64,000 nucleotides of DNA. Origin: Ahaetulla prasina (Eukaryota > Chordata > Lepidosauria > Squamata > Colubridae). Every line of letters begins with the position of its first letter. Position 1 is the stretch's first letter. The DNA lies in NCBI RefSeq assembly GCF_028640845.1, contig NC_080543.1, forward strand, positions 14,231,858-14,295,857, in the 5' to 3' direction. Made by a program: the position numbers and the translations under genes. A model generated the notes under the pieces. The model ran no database searches, had not been told where the DNA came from, and was given only the letters and a program-made list of their open reading frames with translations. This document shows positions 49,858 through 60,211 of the stretch, one piece after another.

Positions 49858-50089
49858 AATAGAATGGAATGGAATATAGAAAATAGAAAAAATAGAAAAT
49901 AGAAAATAATAGTAAATAGAAAATAGATAGGATAGGATAGGATAGGATAGGATAGGATAGGATAGGACAGGACAGGACAGGACAGGACAGGACAGGACAG
50001 GACAGGACAGGACAGGATAGGATAGGATAGGATAGGACAGGACAGGACAGGACAGGACAGGATAGGATAGGATAGGATAGGATAGGATA
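49858..50089. repeat. AGAAA / ATAGG / ACAGG pentanucleotide array
   Basis: AATAGA/GAAAAT repeats (49858-49925), ATAGG pentamers (49926-49965), ACAGG (49966-50015), ATAGG, ACAGG, ATAGG to 50089. It ends at a CR1 3' terminus. Confidence 0.95.
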
Positions 50090-51034
50090 ACAAAGTTGGA
50101 AGGGACCTTGGAGGTCTTCTAGTCCAACCCCCTGCTCAGGCAGGAAACCCTTTTCTAAGTCCAAAGTGCTGGAAATGTAATCAACATCAAGGTACGTTCT
50201 TTCATGCCTGATGGACGTGCCCCAAAGCGAAAAAGTACTGGGTTAAGATACAGGAGTGGTTACAGGATATAACAAAATGCCAAACTGAACTGAACCCAGA
50301 AACATTTCTCTTGGGAATGTTTAAGACGAAACTTGATAAAAAAACAAGATATTTGATTTTGCACATTCCAACAGCGGCAAAGATTGCATTCGCGCAATAT
50401 TGGAAACTCAGCAACATACCACCAGAGAGTCTGATTATCCAAAAAGTATATGATTGCGCAGAAATGGACAGGCTTACCATAGAATTACAAGAAAAAGAAG
50501 ATTCAGAATGCTATGCGGTCTGGGAAAATTGGTACACATGGACAATCAATAGAAACAGAAAACAAAATATATATAAGGCTATTGATGATTAGATGTATAT
50601 AATGTATATGGAACTTATATGGAAGGTAGATCCGAAATATACAATAATGTCACAGTTCTGTTGAATTTGTACAATTGTTATGAAAAAAAGAAAAATGTAA
50701 TAAAAATAAAATTAACAAAAAAAGGATAGGATAGGATAGCAAAGTTGGAAGGGACCTTGGAGGTCTTCTACTCCAACCCCCTGCTCAGGCAGGAAACCCT
50801 ATACCATTTCAGACAATTGGTTATCCAATATCTTCTTTAAAACTTCCAGTATAGGAGCATTCACAACTTCTGGAGGCAAGTTGTTCCGCTGATTAATTGT
50901 TCTAACTGTCAGGAAATTTCTCCTTAGTTCTAAGTTGCTTCTCTCCTGGATTGGTTTTCACACACTGCTTCTTGTCCTGCCCTCAGGTGCTTTGGAGAAT
51001 AGCTTGACTCCCTCTTCTTTGGGGCAGCCCTTGC
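50090..51034 (-). mobile_element. CR1 LINE 3' end, split by an L1 copy
   Basis: CAAAGTTGGAAGGGACCTTG (50091) to AACCCT (50151), then again from 50740 to about 51034 after the L1. 77 bp are present on both sides of the L1. Confidence 0.88.
50152..50723 (+). mobile_element. L1-clade LINE 3' end
   Basis: The plus strand encodes the end of an ORF2-type protein: a Cys/His segment around 50170-50225 (CWKC … FFHAWWTC-like, one frame shift), then MFKTKLDKKTRYLILHIPTA, AKIAFAQYWKLSNIPPESL and WENWYTWTINRNRKQNIYKA with a stop at 50592. UTR and an A-rich tail (50675-50723). 5' truncated. The flanks are identical over 77 bp. Confidence 0.85.
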
Positions 51035-51436
51035 ATGCATTGCTTCTCTCAGGTAGACATGGAACTATTATTCCTTTTCTTGTTCATCGTACGATCACTG
51101 GCATGGGATATGTTGCGAATAAGAGAGACATCTGGCCAGCTCAGTAAATTGTTCAGCCACCCACTAGCTACTCTGAGAAACAGGCCTTTCAGGAAAAGGG
51201 GGAAATGATGTGCGGTTGTGTTTAACAGGGCGTACCTGTTTACATTCAGATTCTGAAGTCCAGCCAGCACCACTGAAGTATGTTGATGCTTGAAACGGTC
51301 CTCCGATTCTACCTGAAAGATAGTTTGCTGGTCTGACACAGGGGTGGGGAAGGATATTTGCCTCTAACAGCTGTATCAATAACCACCACTGCCACAAGGA
51401 AAAGCAGATCCTTGTATCAGATTCCACCCCGCTAAA
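51035..51436. other. Single-copy-like DNA
   Basis: No recognised family or gene. Confidence 0.35.
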
Positions 51437-51714
51437 CAAATTTAGTTTAGTTTAGTTTGCTTTATTGTAATTGCACTTCGTACAACGAAATTAAATTGCT
51501 ATCTTCAGTGTACACTATAACTATAAAAATTATAACACAAACACGCATCCTTCGCATTCTTATACAATTGAATTGAAAACCTCTGATATTGCATTAATAT
51601 CACACTACACAGTAGAATTCAGTATAGTTACTGCTCTGGGATAGAAGCTGTTTTTCAGCCTATTTCTCCTTGTTTTTATTATCCTGTACCATCTGCCAGG
51701 TGGTAATAGATTTT
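51437..51714 (-). mobile_element. LINE 3' end of another CR1/Rex-like family
   Basis: TTTAG pentamers (51441-51458), TTATTGTAATTGCACTTCGT, then ACTGCTCTGGGATAGAAGCT. The minus strand reads a FYPRAV-like C-terminal region. About 280 bp remain. Confidence 0.65.
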
Positions 51715-51752
51715 GGGCTCAGTTGTGGTCATAAGTTGAGGACTTACCTGTA
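51715..51752 (-). mobile_element. Tigger-like MITE end
   Basis: GGGCTCAGTTGTGGTCATAA then AGTTGAGGACTTACCTGTA: the inverse of the MITE terminus. Confidence 0.65.
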
Positions 51753-52515
51753 CTTTCTGCTGGCTATTAATTCTGTACCAACTGCTTTCATTTCTGGTGG
51801 GGGGTGTGTTTTCTTGCCAACCCAACCACCATGAGTATTTTCTCAAGTAATTCAAGATATGCCTGTTTCAAATAAATAAACAATGGGTGTGGAACAAATA
51901 CACCAACCAGAAAGATTTGCACATTTACAAGAAAGAGTCTTATGAATTTTGCTTTGCTAACTGTTAAATAGAGAGGGTAGTTTGTCCTGCTTCCTTCCTT
52001 CCCTTCCACATACACACACTTTAGAAGGAGCCTGAGGGTTCAGGTATGCGAGCAGCTACAGTTAAAAAGCTAATGACATGTCCAGACAAATACCTTCCAT
52101 TTGTGTGCAACTGTAAATTTATTGGTTTTCAACCTTGAGTTTTGGCAAGGGCCGCTCTCTGCGGTCATAAACCCTTCCTGAAAAGTTGCAGAAGATTAAA
52201 AGCTCTTAATGAGCTGTAAATATTAATCAGAGTGGACCAGTAATCAGAAAATCTTTTTCTCTGTTTTTCTCTCTCTCTCCCTCTTTCCGGCAATCATATC
52301 AAATCACACCCTGCTAAACAAACAGCAATCGGAAACGGTTCCACCACCAGTACATTCTTGAAACAAAATTGAAACTGTCAGGTTGCTTTTCAAAAGAGGT
52401 TGATCCACTCATATCTTGTTTTAAAACAGTCCTTTGTCTTGTAAAGACTTTCCCATATGGGGCATTATACATTTTATTTTGATCCTCACTCCAATTTTTT
52501 TTTAATTTTTGGGTG
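51753..52515. other. Single-copy-like DNA, candidate conserved block
   Basis: About 760 bp without recognised repeats. 52060-52250 (GCTAATGACATGTCCAGACA, AAGCTCTTAATGAGCTGTAA) resembles non-coding conserved sequence in composition; untested. Confidence 0.35.
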
Positions 52516-52523
52516 ATTTACAG

Positions 52524-52853
52524 CAGAGGTGGGTTTCAACAGGTTCTGACCAGTTCTGGAGAACCGGTAGCAGAAATTTTGAGTAGTTCAGAGAACCAGT
52601 AGTAAAAATTCTGACTGGCCCGATGCTCATCTATTCTCTGCCTCCTGAGTCCCAGCTGACTGGGAGGAAATGGGGATTTTGCAGTAACCTTCCCCTGGAT
52701 TGGGGAGGGAATGGAGATTTTGCAGTATCCTTCCCCTGGATTGGGGAGGGAATAGAGATTTTACAGTATCCTTCCCATGCCATGCCTACCAAGCCACACC
52801 CACCAAGCCACATCCACAGAACCGGTAGTAAAAAAATTTGAAACCCACCACTG
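52524..52853. mobile_element. Non-autonomous hAT element (CAGAGGTGGG family, 330 bp)
   Basis: CAGAGGTGGGTTTCAACAGG to GAAACCCACCACTG; duplication ATTTACAG / ATTTACAA (7 of 8). A 47-bp unit (CAGTATCCTTCCCCTGGATT…) is tandemly repeated inside. Confidence 0.92.
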
Positions 52854-52965
52854 ATTTACAATTTTGCCTCTACTCTTGAGGGATGATTTTTATATAAACT
52901 GCAAGGCTATATGTGTCTGCATGTATATTTCAATAATAGAACTGAACGAAGGCCTCCTTCTAAAA

Positions 52966-53478
52966 CAGGGGTAGTCAACCTTTTTATACCTACTACCCAC
53001 TTTTGTATCTCTGTTAGTAGTAAAATTTTCTAAGCATCCACCGGTTCCACAGTAATGCACCGCGTATCATCGTCTGCTCATTCCTCTTGTGCATCGTGGA
53101 TTGGGTTGTGCGGGGGGGCGGCTACCAGCACTGTTTGTCTGTTACAGGTGGTGTGGAGGGAGATGCACGAGCTATTCTGGGATGAGGCTCTTTTGTTTGC
53201 GGTCGCACTATAGCGCCATTTAGTTTCACTTACGTAACGTGAACTAAATTTATGCGCGGGCGATACAAATAGTATATTTTCAGAAATTTAAATTGTCACA
53301 AGGAATTTTATGAAAACCTAATGAAAATGTTTTTAAATAATGCTATGAAATTTTTTTAAAAAGTCAATTAAATTTTTAAAAAAGGAAAGTGCTTCAGTAT
53401 CGGACAAAACCCCTACCGCCCACCATGAAAGCTGGAACGCCCACTAGTGGGCGGGAGGGACCAGGTTGACTACCACTG
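52966..53478. mobile_element. hAT element, 513 bp, well preserved ends
   Basis: CAGGGGTAGTCAACCTTTTT to CCAGGTTGACTACCACTG with a perfect TSD TTCTAAAA (52958-52965 and 53479-53486). Subterminal CTACCCAC / TACCGCCCAC…GTGGGCGG words pair across the element. No transposase frame. It differs in sequence from the other hAT families here and resembles OposCharlie-like non-autonomous elements; that naming is tentative. Confidence 0.92.
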
Positions 53479-53651
53479 TTCTAAAACAGCAGAATTTGTG
53501 AAATGGCTGAAAATACAGATAGTCCTCCACTTACGATGACAATTGAGCCCAATGTTTCTGTTGTTAAGTGAGATATTGTTTAAGTGAGGTTCACCCTCAT
53601 TTTGCAACTTGTCTCGCCGGAGATGTTAAGGGAGGCGCTGCAGTTGTTAAG

Positions 53652-54438
53652 TTAGGATTAGATTTAGATTAGATTTATTGGATTTTTATACCGCCCTTCT
53701 CCCGAAGGACTCAGGGCGGTTCACAGCCAACGTAAACCAACAATTATATACACAATAAAACAATAGTTAAAAAACTTATTAGATATACGGCCAAAATTAA
53801 AACCATTTAAAACTGTAAAAACCCCATAAAATTTTTATCAAATATTAAAAATATTAAATAAACAGGATTTATTTAAAAATATTAAATAAAACAGGATAAA
53901 GGCCGGATAGCTCAGGCTGGTAAAGCCTGTTATTAAGAACACAGCAGCCTGCAATTACTGCAGGTTCAAGCCCGGCCCAAGGTTGACTCAGCCTTCCATC
54001 CTTTATAAGGTAGGTAAAATGAGGACCCAGATTGTTGGGGGGGCAATAAGTTGACTTTGTAAAAATATACAAATAGAATGAGACTATTGCCTTATACACT
54101 GTAAGCCGCCCTGAGTCTTCGGAGAAGGGCGGGGTATAAATGTAAACAAAAAAAACAAAAAAAAATTATTAAAATTTTTATGCCAGTCCTGCACGAATAA
54201 ACAGATAAGTCTTCAACTCGCGGCGGAAGGTCCGAAGGTCAGGCAGTTGACGAAGTCCTGGGGGAAATTCATTCCAGAGGGTGGGAGCCCCCACAGAGAA
54301 GGCCCTTCCCCTGGGGGCCGCCAGCCGACATTGCTTGGCGGACGGCACCCTGAGGAGTCCCTCTCTGTGCGAGCGCACGGGTCGGTGGGAGGCATTCGGT
54401 AGCAGTAGGCGGTCCGGTAAGTAACCCAGCCCTAAGCC
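53652..54438 (-). mobile_element. L2 LINE 3' end, minus strand, with a nested SINE-B
   Basis: 3' end ATACCGCCCTTCTCCCGAAG then GACTCAGGGCGG near 53690. After the SINE-B the coding part at 54178-54420 reads on the minus strand LPPDLRTFRR-like and FSVGAPTLWNEFPPGLRQLP, RRELKTYLFIRAGLA, an L2 C-terminus. Confidence 0.88.
53895..54165 (+). mobile_element. SINE-B copy
   Basis: GGCCGGATAGCTCAGGCTGG (A box TAGCTCAGGCTGG), TGCAGGTTCAAGCCCGGCCC (B box), tail GCCGCCCTGAGTCTTCGGAG then AAGGGCGGGGTATAAATG and A-rich end. Confidence 0.88.
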
Positions 54439-54581
54439 ATATATTCAGTGTCAAAATAGTTCCGGCAAATTATCAAATTCTAGATTTCTGTTCCGAGTCT
54501 CTTTGAAGAAGAAAATCTAAGGCAAGGAGAGACTTCCTTAAATCGCTTGCTGTGAGATGTTTCTCCTAATCAGAGATGGCA
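54439..54581. repeat. 143-bp direct repeat, copy 1 (filler)
   Basis: Matches 55723-55865 at 141 of 143 positions. Here it lies between an L2 fragment and a MITE fragment, out of its natural context. Confidence 0.9.
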
Positions 54582-54842
54582 TCCCCATGGCTTGTCAGAA
54601 GGTCGCAAAAGGTGGACACATGACCGGGACACGGCAACCGTCATAAATATGAACCAGTTGCCAAGCATCTGAATTTTGATCACATGACCTTGAAGATGTT
54701 GCAACAGTCATAAGTGAGAAAAATGGTGATAAATTACTTTTTTCAGTGCCCTTGTAACGTTGAATGATCACTAAACGACTGGTTGTAAATCAGAATTATC
54801 TGTATATCTATATACCTGTATATACCTATATACCTGTATATA

Positions 54843-55190
54843 GGGGATGCGGTGGCTCAGTGGCTAAGATGATGAGCTTGTTGATCGAAAGGTCAGCAGT
54901 TCAACGGATCGAATCCCTAGTGCCGCGTAATGGGGTAAGCTTTCGTTACTTGTCCCAGCTACTGCCAACCTAAAAAAAGCACGTAAAAATTGCAAGTAGA
55001 AAAATAGGGACCACCTTTGGTGGGAAGGTAACAGCGTCCCGTGCGCCTTTGGTGTTTAGTCATGCCGGTCACATGACCACGGAGACGTCTTTGGACAGCG
55101 CTGGCTCTTTGGCTTTGAAACGGAGATGAGCACCGCCCCCTAGAATCAGGAACGACTAGCACATATGTGCGAGGGCAACCTTTACCTTTA
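54843..55190 (+). mobile_element. SINE-A copy
   Basis: GGGATGCGGTGGCTCAGTGG (A box), CAACGGATCGAATCCCTAG (B box with one change) to GTGCGAGGGCAACCTTTACC, inside a TATA-rich target (TATACCTGTATATA). Confidence 0.9.
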
Positions 55191-55199
55191 TATATCTAT

Positions 55200-55997
55200 A
55201 TAGCTATATATAGAAAGCTTTTTTTGGGGGGGGGGAGGCTGAGGTCCTAGAATGGAGCTCAGTCTTTCAGAGTTAGTTATTCTCTGCTGTGATCCCAAAT
55301 AATCCTAGCTGAAAGACATATGAAACAGATCAGTGTTTAAAATGTATTGCTAAGGTAACACCTTAGATTGACCTGCTCTGGGTGAAATAATAAACAATAC
55401 TAACTGCTGGTTTGTGCCTACCTGAATTCTTTGATCATGGCTTGTCCTGTTCTCTACTTTATATTATTTGCTCTGCTCCCCACCCCACCCCACCCATCCC
55501 CAGCCCGGTCTCTTCTCAGTTGTGTTACACTGTGCCATTGCAAAGAGATAGAGTCACAGAGATACAACTATATGCACATAAGGTGTTCTTAAGAACGACA
55601 CACCTGGAACCAGATGGAGGTGAGTGAAAAACGAATAAATAATGTATCTGTCGCTGCCAAACTGTCACTTGTTCAAAAAACAGAAACTCTGAAGAGAGCA
55701 AGACTGAAATATATCGAAATAAATATATTCAGTGTCAAAACAGTTCCGGCAAATTATCAAATTCTAGATTTCTGTTCCGAGTCTCTTTGAAGAAGAAAAT
55801 CTAAGGCAAGGAGAGACTTCCTTAAATCGCTTGCTGTGAGATGTTTCTCCTAATCAGAGGTGGCAGCTACAAAGCGAGTGCCAACATTGCCATTTTGAAA
55901 TGCATTATTTATATGCATTTTGGGAAAAACGGTATTCTGAATATCTGCAGCTGCTGAAACCTTTTGAAATTGGAAGCAATTCTTATGAAAACCCGAT
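55200..55997. other. Single-copy-like DNA with the source of the 143-bp repeat
   Basis: No recognised mobile element. G run at 55224-55235. The segment 55723-55865 is the other copy of the 143-bp repeat and appears continuous with its surroundings. Confidence 0.45.
55723..55865. repeat. 143-bp direct repeat, copy 2 (probable source)
   Basis: Starts ATATATTCAGTGTCAAAACA and ends AATCAGAGGTGGCA. Two differences from 54439-54581. Confidence 0.9.
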
Positions 55998-56173
55998 TTC
56001 AGGTAGTCTTCCACTTATCACCACAATCGAGCCCAACGATTCTGTTGCTAACCAAGACAGTTGTTAAGTGAGCTCTGACCCATTTCATGACCACTTTTCC
56101 CACCGTTGTTAAGTGAATCACTGCAGTTGTTAAGTTAGTAACCCAGTTGTTAACTGAATCTGGTTTCCCCATA
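55998..56173 (+). mobile_element. Tigger-like MITE, left half
   Basis: CAGGTAGTCTTCCACTTATC to AACTGAATCTGGTTTCCCCA. The right half is absent. Confidence 0.78.
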
Positions 56174-56229
56174 TTGCATTCAGAAAAAAATCCATGAAAG
56201 AATATACAGGAGTTCAGTTTTAAAACACC

Positions 56230-57035
56230 ACTATAATAATAAGATCAAGGGTCTAGACAGACTTGAACATTGGGCGCTATTGAACAAAATGAAATTCAAT
56301 GGTGGAAAAAGTAAGGCAAGAAAAACCAAGTGCACAGGTACAGGATAGGTGGTACCTGGCTCAATATTAATAACTGTGAGAGAGATCTTGGAGTCCTAGT
56401 GGACAACCATTTAGATATGAGCAAGCAGTGTGCAGCAGCTGCCAAAAAAGCCAACACAGTTCTGGGCTGCATAAACAGAGGGATAGAATCAAGGTCACGT
56501 GAAGTGTTAATACCACTTTATAATGCCTTGATAAGGCCATACTTGGAATACTGCATCCAGTTTTGGTCGCCACGATGTAAAAAAGATGTGGGAGACTCTA
56601 GAAAGAGTGCAGAGAAGACCAACAAAGATGATTAGGGGACTGGAAGCTAAAACTTATAAAGAAAGGTTGCAGGAACTGCTTATGCCTAGTTTAATGAAAA
56701 GAAAGACTAGGGGATACATGATAGCAGTGTTCCAATATCTCAGGGGTTGCCACAAAGAAGAGGGAGTCAAGCTATTCTCCAAAGCACCTGAGGGTAGGAC
56801 AAGAAGCAATGGGTGGAAACTAATCAAGGAGAGAAGCAACTTAGGAGAAATTTCCTGATGGTTAGAACAATTAATCTGTGGAGCAACTTGCCTGCAGAAG
56901 TTGTAACTGCTCTAACACTGGCAGTTTTTAAGAAGAGATTGGATAACCATTTGTCTGAAGTGTGGTAAGGTTTCTTGCCTAAGCAGGGGGTTGGACTAGA
57001 AGACCTCCAAGGTCCCTTCCAACTCTGTTATTCTA
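56230..57035 (+). mobile_element. CR1 LINE 3' part
   Basis: Codons for [55 protein letters not shown], then after a frameshift VQRRPTKMIRGLEAKTYKER and FQYLRGCHKEEGVKLF. The 3' end CCAACTCTGTTATTCTATTC leads into the array. Confidence 0.9.
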
Positions 57036-57111
57036 TTCTATTCTATTCTATTCTATTCTATTCTATTCTATTCTATTCTATTCTATTCTATTCTATTCTG
57101 TATATCCAAAT

Positions 57112-57144
<33 letters not shown>

Positions 57145-57145
57145 T
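57026..57145. repeat. TTCTA array (CR1 tail) and CA repeat
   Basis: TTCTA pentamers 57030-57098 directly at the CR1 3' end, then CA repeats 57111-57143. Confidence 0.95.
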
Positions 57146-57710
57146 TCTTAATAGGAGAAAAATGTAGGCAAATGATTATCATTCTTGAATCAAATGCAAA
57201 GCCAATTTGTGGGAAACCAATTATCTTTGCAGCATCATTTTTACACGTGGCTCCCAGAGGAAGGATTTGAATTAATAGATCATTTTCATTATGCAAATAC
57301 TTTTCTCTGTTCTGAAAAATAGCAGGGTATCTAACATTTGGCCTGTCATGGAAGCCATGCGCCCCACCACATCCCTTAAAGAGGCCTTTGCATTAATTCA
57401 ACGTGAAAGGTCAGTGCTTCATAATTAATGATAACCTGCTAAGATCTACTCTCAGCTGCGCTGCTGAAAGTCTGACCAGGACCGTCTCTGAAAGTAAGAC
57501 AACCAATTCCTTTCCTGTGATGTCTGACGGTCTCGTCTCTGTCTCACATTTTAATTTCTGGAGTTATATTTTGGGCTAAGTGTTTCCAGATGTTTTATCT
57601 TAATCTGACATTAGCGTATGGCGATATTACAGCTGATCCCCACTTTTTATACTTTCAAGTTGAGCTCAACTTCTGAGGATTGCTGTATTTTTCTTGGCAC
57701 TAATCTTGAA
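57146..57710. other. Single-copy-like DNA, candidate conserved block
   Basis: No repeat or coding frame. 57375-57450 carries CTTTGCATTAATTCAACGTG and CTTCATAATTAATGATAACC, AT-rich homeodomain-site-like words. Conservation is untested. Confidence 0.4.
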
Positions 57711-57715
57711 ATGGC

Positions 57716-58205
57716 ATGTCACTGCCTTCCATTGAGGACCTGTATATTGCACGAATCAAGAAGAGGGCCGTGAAAATATTTGCAGATCACTCGCATCCTG
57801 GACATAAACTGTTTCAACTCCTACCCTCAAAACGATGCTATAGAGCACTGCACATCAGAACAACTAGACACAAGAACAGTTTTTTCCTGAAGGCCATCAC
57901 TCTGCTAAACAAATAATTCCATCAACACTGTCAGACTATTTACTGAATCTGCACTACTATTAATCGTTTCATAGTTCCCATCACCAATCTCTTTCCACTT
58001 ATGACTGTATGACTATAACTTGTTGCTGGCAATCCTTATGATTTATATTGATATATTGACCATCAATTGTGTTGTAAATGTTGTACCTTGATGAACGTAT
58101 CTTTTCTTTTATGTACACTGAGAGCATATGCACCAAGACAAATTCTTTGTGTGTCCAATCACACTTGGCCAATAAAATTCTATTCTATTCTATTCTATTC
58201 TATTC
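57716..58205 (+). mobile_element. LINE 3' end (CR1 superfamily) with TTCTA tail
   Basis: A 66-codon open frame reads LPSIEDLYIARIKKRAVKIF, HPGHKLFQLLPSKRCYRALH and RTTRHKNSFFLKAITLLNK, then a stop at 57916; the UTR ends TGTCCAATCACACTTGGCCA and AATAAAATTCTATTCTATTC. This is the clean C-terminal end of the family seen at 29275 and 35100. The frame is intact but only the last part of the protein. Confidence 0.85.
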
Positions 58206-58247
58206 TACAGAAATTTTTGTCTTCGGTTTCCTAGTCTAGGGTACAGC

Positions 58248-58664
58248 CAGTGGTGGGATTCAAATTAACAACTGGTTCTCTGCCCTAATGACCAGATGGG
58301 TGGGCGTGGCCATGGTGGGTGTGGCCAGGGAGTGAGACAGGTAGCACTCGGCTTCCTGCACCCCCCTGGGAGCAAAAAAGGGCAGTGGAGGGGCCGCGTC
58401 ATCCACCTCCATGCCCCGTTTTGGGCCTAGTAGGCCTCCCTGCAGCCTCCTAGGAGCAAAAATAGACCATGGGGGGCCATGGGTGGGCCGCACTGCACAA
58501 ACCACTGCACCACATTTTGGGCCTAGTAGGCCTCCCTGCACTTACCTGGGAACCAAAATGAGGTGTGTGGGGACTACTGGAAGGGGTGGGGTGGAGCGGG
58601 GCCAGCCAGCAATTTAACTACCAGTTCGTCCGAACCGGCCTGAACCGGCTGAATCCCACCACTG
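58248..58664. mobile_element. Non-autonomous hAT element (417 bp)
   Basis: CAGTGGTGGGATTCAAATTA to CTGAATCCCACCACTG with perfect TSD GGTACAGC (58240-58247 and 58665-58672). Inside, a GGGCCTAGTAGGCCTCCCTG unit is repeated at about 58420 and 58518. Confidence 0.93.
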
Positions 58665-58705
58665 GGTACAGCCCTAACTCAAGTCCTTGGGATTACTGGA
58701 TTAGA

Positions 58706-59075
58706 TCCGGGATCTCCAAACTTAGCAACTTTAAGATTTATGGATTTCAACTCCCAGAATTCCTCAGCCAGCACATGTTCCCCAGGGTTGGACGAATTCT
58801 GGTAGTTGAGGTCCACGACTCTTAAAGTTGCCAATATTGACTAAAGCAGGGGTGCCAAACTCAGTTCGTCACGGTGGCGTCATGTGATGTATTGGGACTT
58901 CCCCCCCCCTTCACCAAACCGGGTGTGCGCATGGCCAGCATGTGACGCATCCAGCCCGCAGGCCACGAGTTTGACAGCCCTGGACTAGAGACATATTCCC
59001 CATGGCTGGCTGGGGAATTCTGGGAGTTGAAGTCCACAAGTCTTAAAAGTTGACAATTTTGGAGACCCCTGGATT
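58706..59075. mobile_element. Palindromic hAT MITE copy or copies, split by another hAT element
   Basis: Left part GATCTCCAAACTTAGCAACT to GTTGCCAATATTGACTAAAG; right part after 58982: TGGCTGGGGAATTCTGGGAG to TTTTGGAGACCCCTG. Same family as 19365-19499; may be two overlapping copies. Confidence 0.7.
58847..58982. mobile_element. hAT element (GTCAAACTC family, 136 bp)
   Basis: CAGGGGTGCCAAACTCAGTT to CGAGTTTGACAGCCCTG; duplication GACTAAAG / GACTAGAG (7 of 8). Confidence 0.9.
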
Positions 59076-59137
59076 AGACTCCTGGAATGCACTTTAATTT
59101 TACCGCCACAGCCTCGTGAAGTAGGTTGGGTGAGCAG

Positions 59138-59346
59138 CAGAAGTGGTATTCAGCCAGTTTGGGAGAACCAACAGTATTTACCTGCGGGTGGCCACCCACC
59201 TGCCCCAGCGTTATGCTGTCCTGTTTAGCCACGTTTTCAAGCCATGTGTACGCATGGAAGCCAAGCATGTGAGCAAAGCGCATGAACGGAAGGTCGCATT
59301 TTCGGTGCTAGTGAACCGGTAGGTAAATTATGTGAATCCCACGCTG
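59138..59346. mobile_element. Non-autonomous hAT element (209 bp)
   Basis: CAGAAGTGGTATTCAGCCAG to TGTGAATCCCACGCTG with perfect TSD GTGAGCAG (59130-59137 and 59347-59354). Confidence 0.92.
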
Positions 59347-59354
59347 GTGAGCAG

Positions 59355-59748
59355 TTGTCTGATTCATTCAGCCAGTACAGTAGAGTTGAATAAACTGTTT
59401 AACCTTCTTATCCCAGGATATTAACTACTCTACTATATTGAGTCTCCAGTGTACAGGGGAAAAGGTTGATATCTTCTTTTTCTTAATAGAAAGCTTACCA
59501 GAGACATACCTAGAGGAAAATGACTTTCATGGCAGCAATTTTCAAGGGAAGTTGCCTTTCTGAATGTTGACCTTATGGCCACGGAACTACCCAAAACAGC
59601 ATTCAATTGTACTCAATTATCAGGTAATAATTTTGCTTTTGCTGATGAATCCACAGTTGCTGTGAAAATAAGCTACTAAATATTTACTGTTTAAAAAATA
59701 ACCCGGCCATCCAATCTCAGTTGCATATCTTTAAATCAAAAGGCTACT
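59355..59748. other. Single-copy-like DNA
   Basis: Nothing recognised. Confidence 0.35.
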
Positions 59749-60211
59749 ACCCTGTTTTCCCCGAAAATAAGATCTAACCGGAAAATAAGTCCCAGCATGA
59801 TTTTTCAGGATGCTCGTAATATAAGCCCTATTCCCCAAAATAAGCCCCAATTAAGATTGTCAGCCAGATGGATGCATTTAGTACCACATTTTCCAGTGGT
59901 GAAATCCAAATTTTTTTACTACTGGTTCTGTGGGCATGGCTTGGTGGGCATGGTGCACTTGATGGGCGTGGCTGGGGAAGGATACTGCAAAATCTCCATT
60001 CCCACCCCACTCTGGGGCCAGTAGTGGTATTTGCCAGTTCTCCGAACTACTCAAAATTTCTGCTAACAGTTCTCCAGAACCTGTCAAAACCTACTGGATT
60101 TCACCCGTGGTATTTCCCCCAAAATAATACCTAACCAGAAAATAAGCCCTAATGCGTCTTTTTGAGCAAAAATTAATATAAGACCTGGTCTTATTTTCAC
60201 GAAAACACAGG
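59749..60211. mobile_element. Palindromic MITE (CCCTGTTTCCCC family) with nested hAT
   Basis: CCCTGTTTTCCCCGAAAATA to TCTTATTTTCACGAAAACAC-AGG-TA. Internal AAAATAAGCCC repeats pair between halves. The hAT element at 59894-60109 interrupts it. Confidence 0.82.
59894..60109. mobile_element. hAT element (CAGGGGTGAAAT family, reverse)
   Basis: CAGTGGTGAAATCCAAATTT to CTGGATTTCACCCGTG. The duplication is degraded (ACATTTTC / GTATTTCC). Confidence 0.85.

Larger units (their letters stand above)
53518..54795. mobile_element. Tigger-like MITE split by L2, SINE-B and a filler segment
   Basis: Left piece 53518-53651 (GATAGTCCTCCACTTACGAT to TTGTTAAGTTAG). Right piece about 54584-54795 (CCCATGGCTTGTCAGAAGGT to CACTAAACGACTGGTTGT). 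About 30 bp of MITE are missing at the join, which contains L2 (53652-54438) and a 143-bp segment copied from 55723-55865. Confidence 0.75.
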
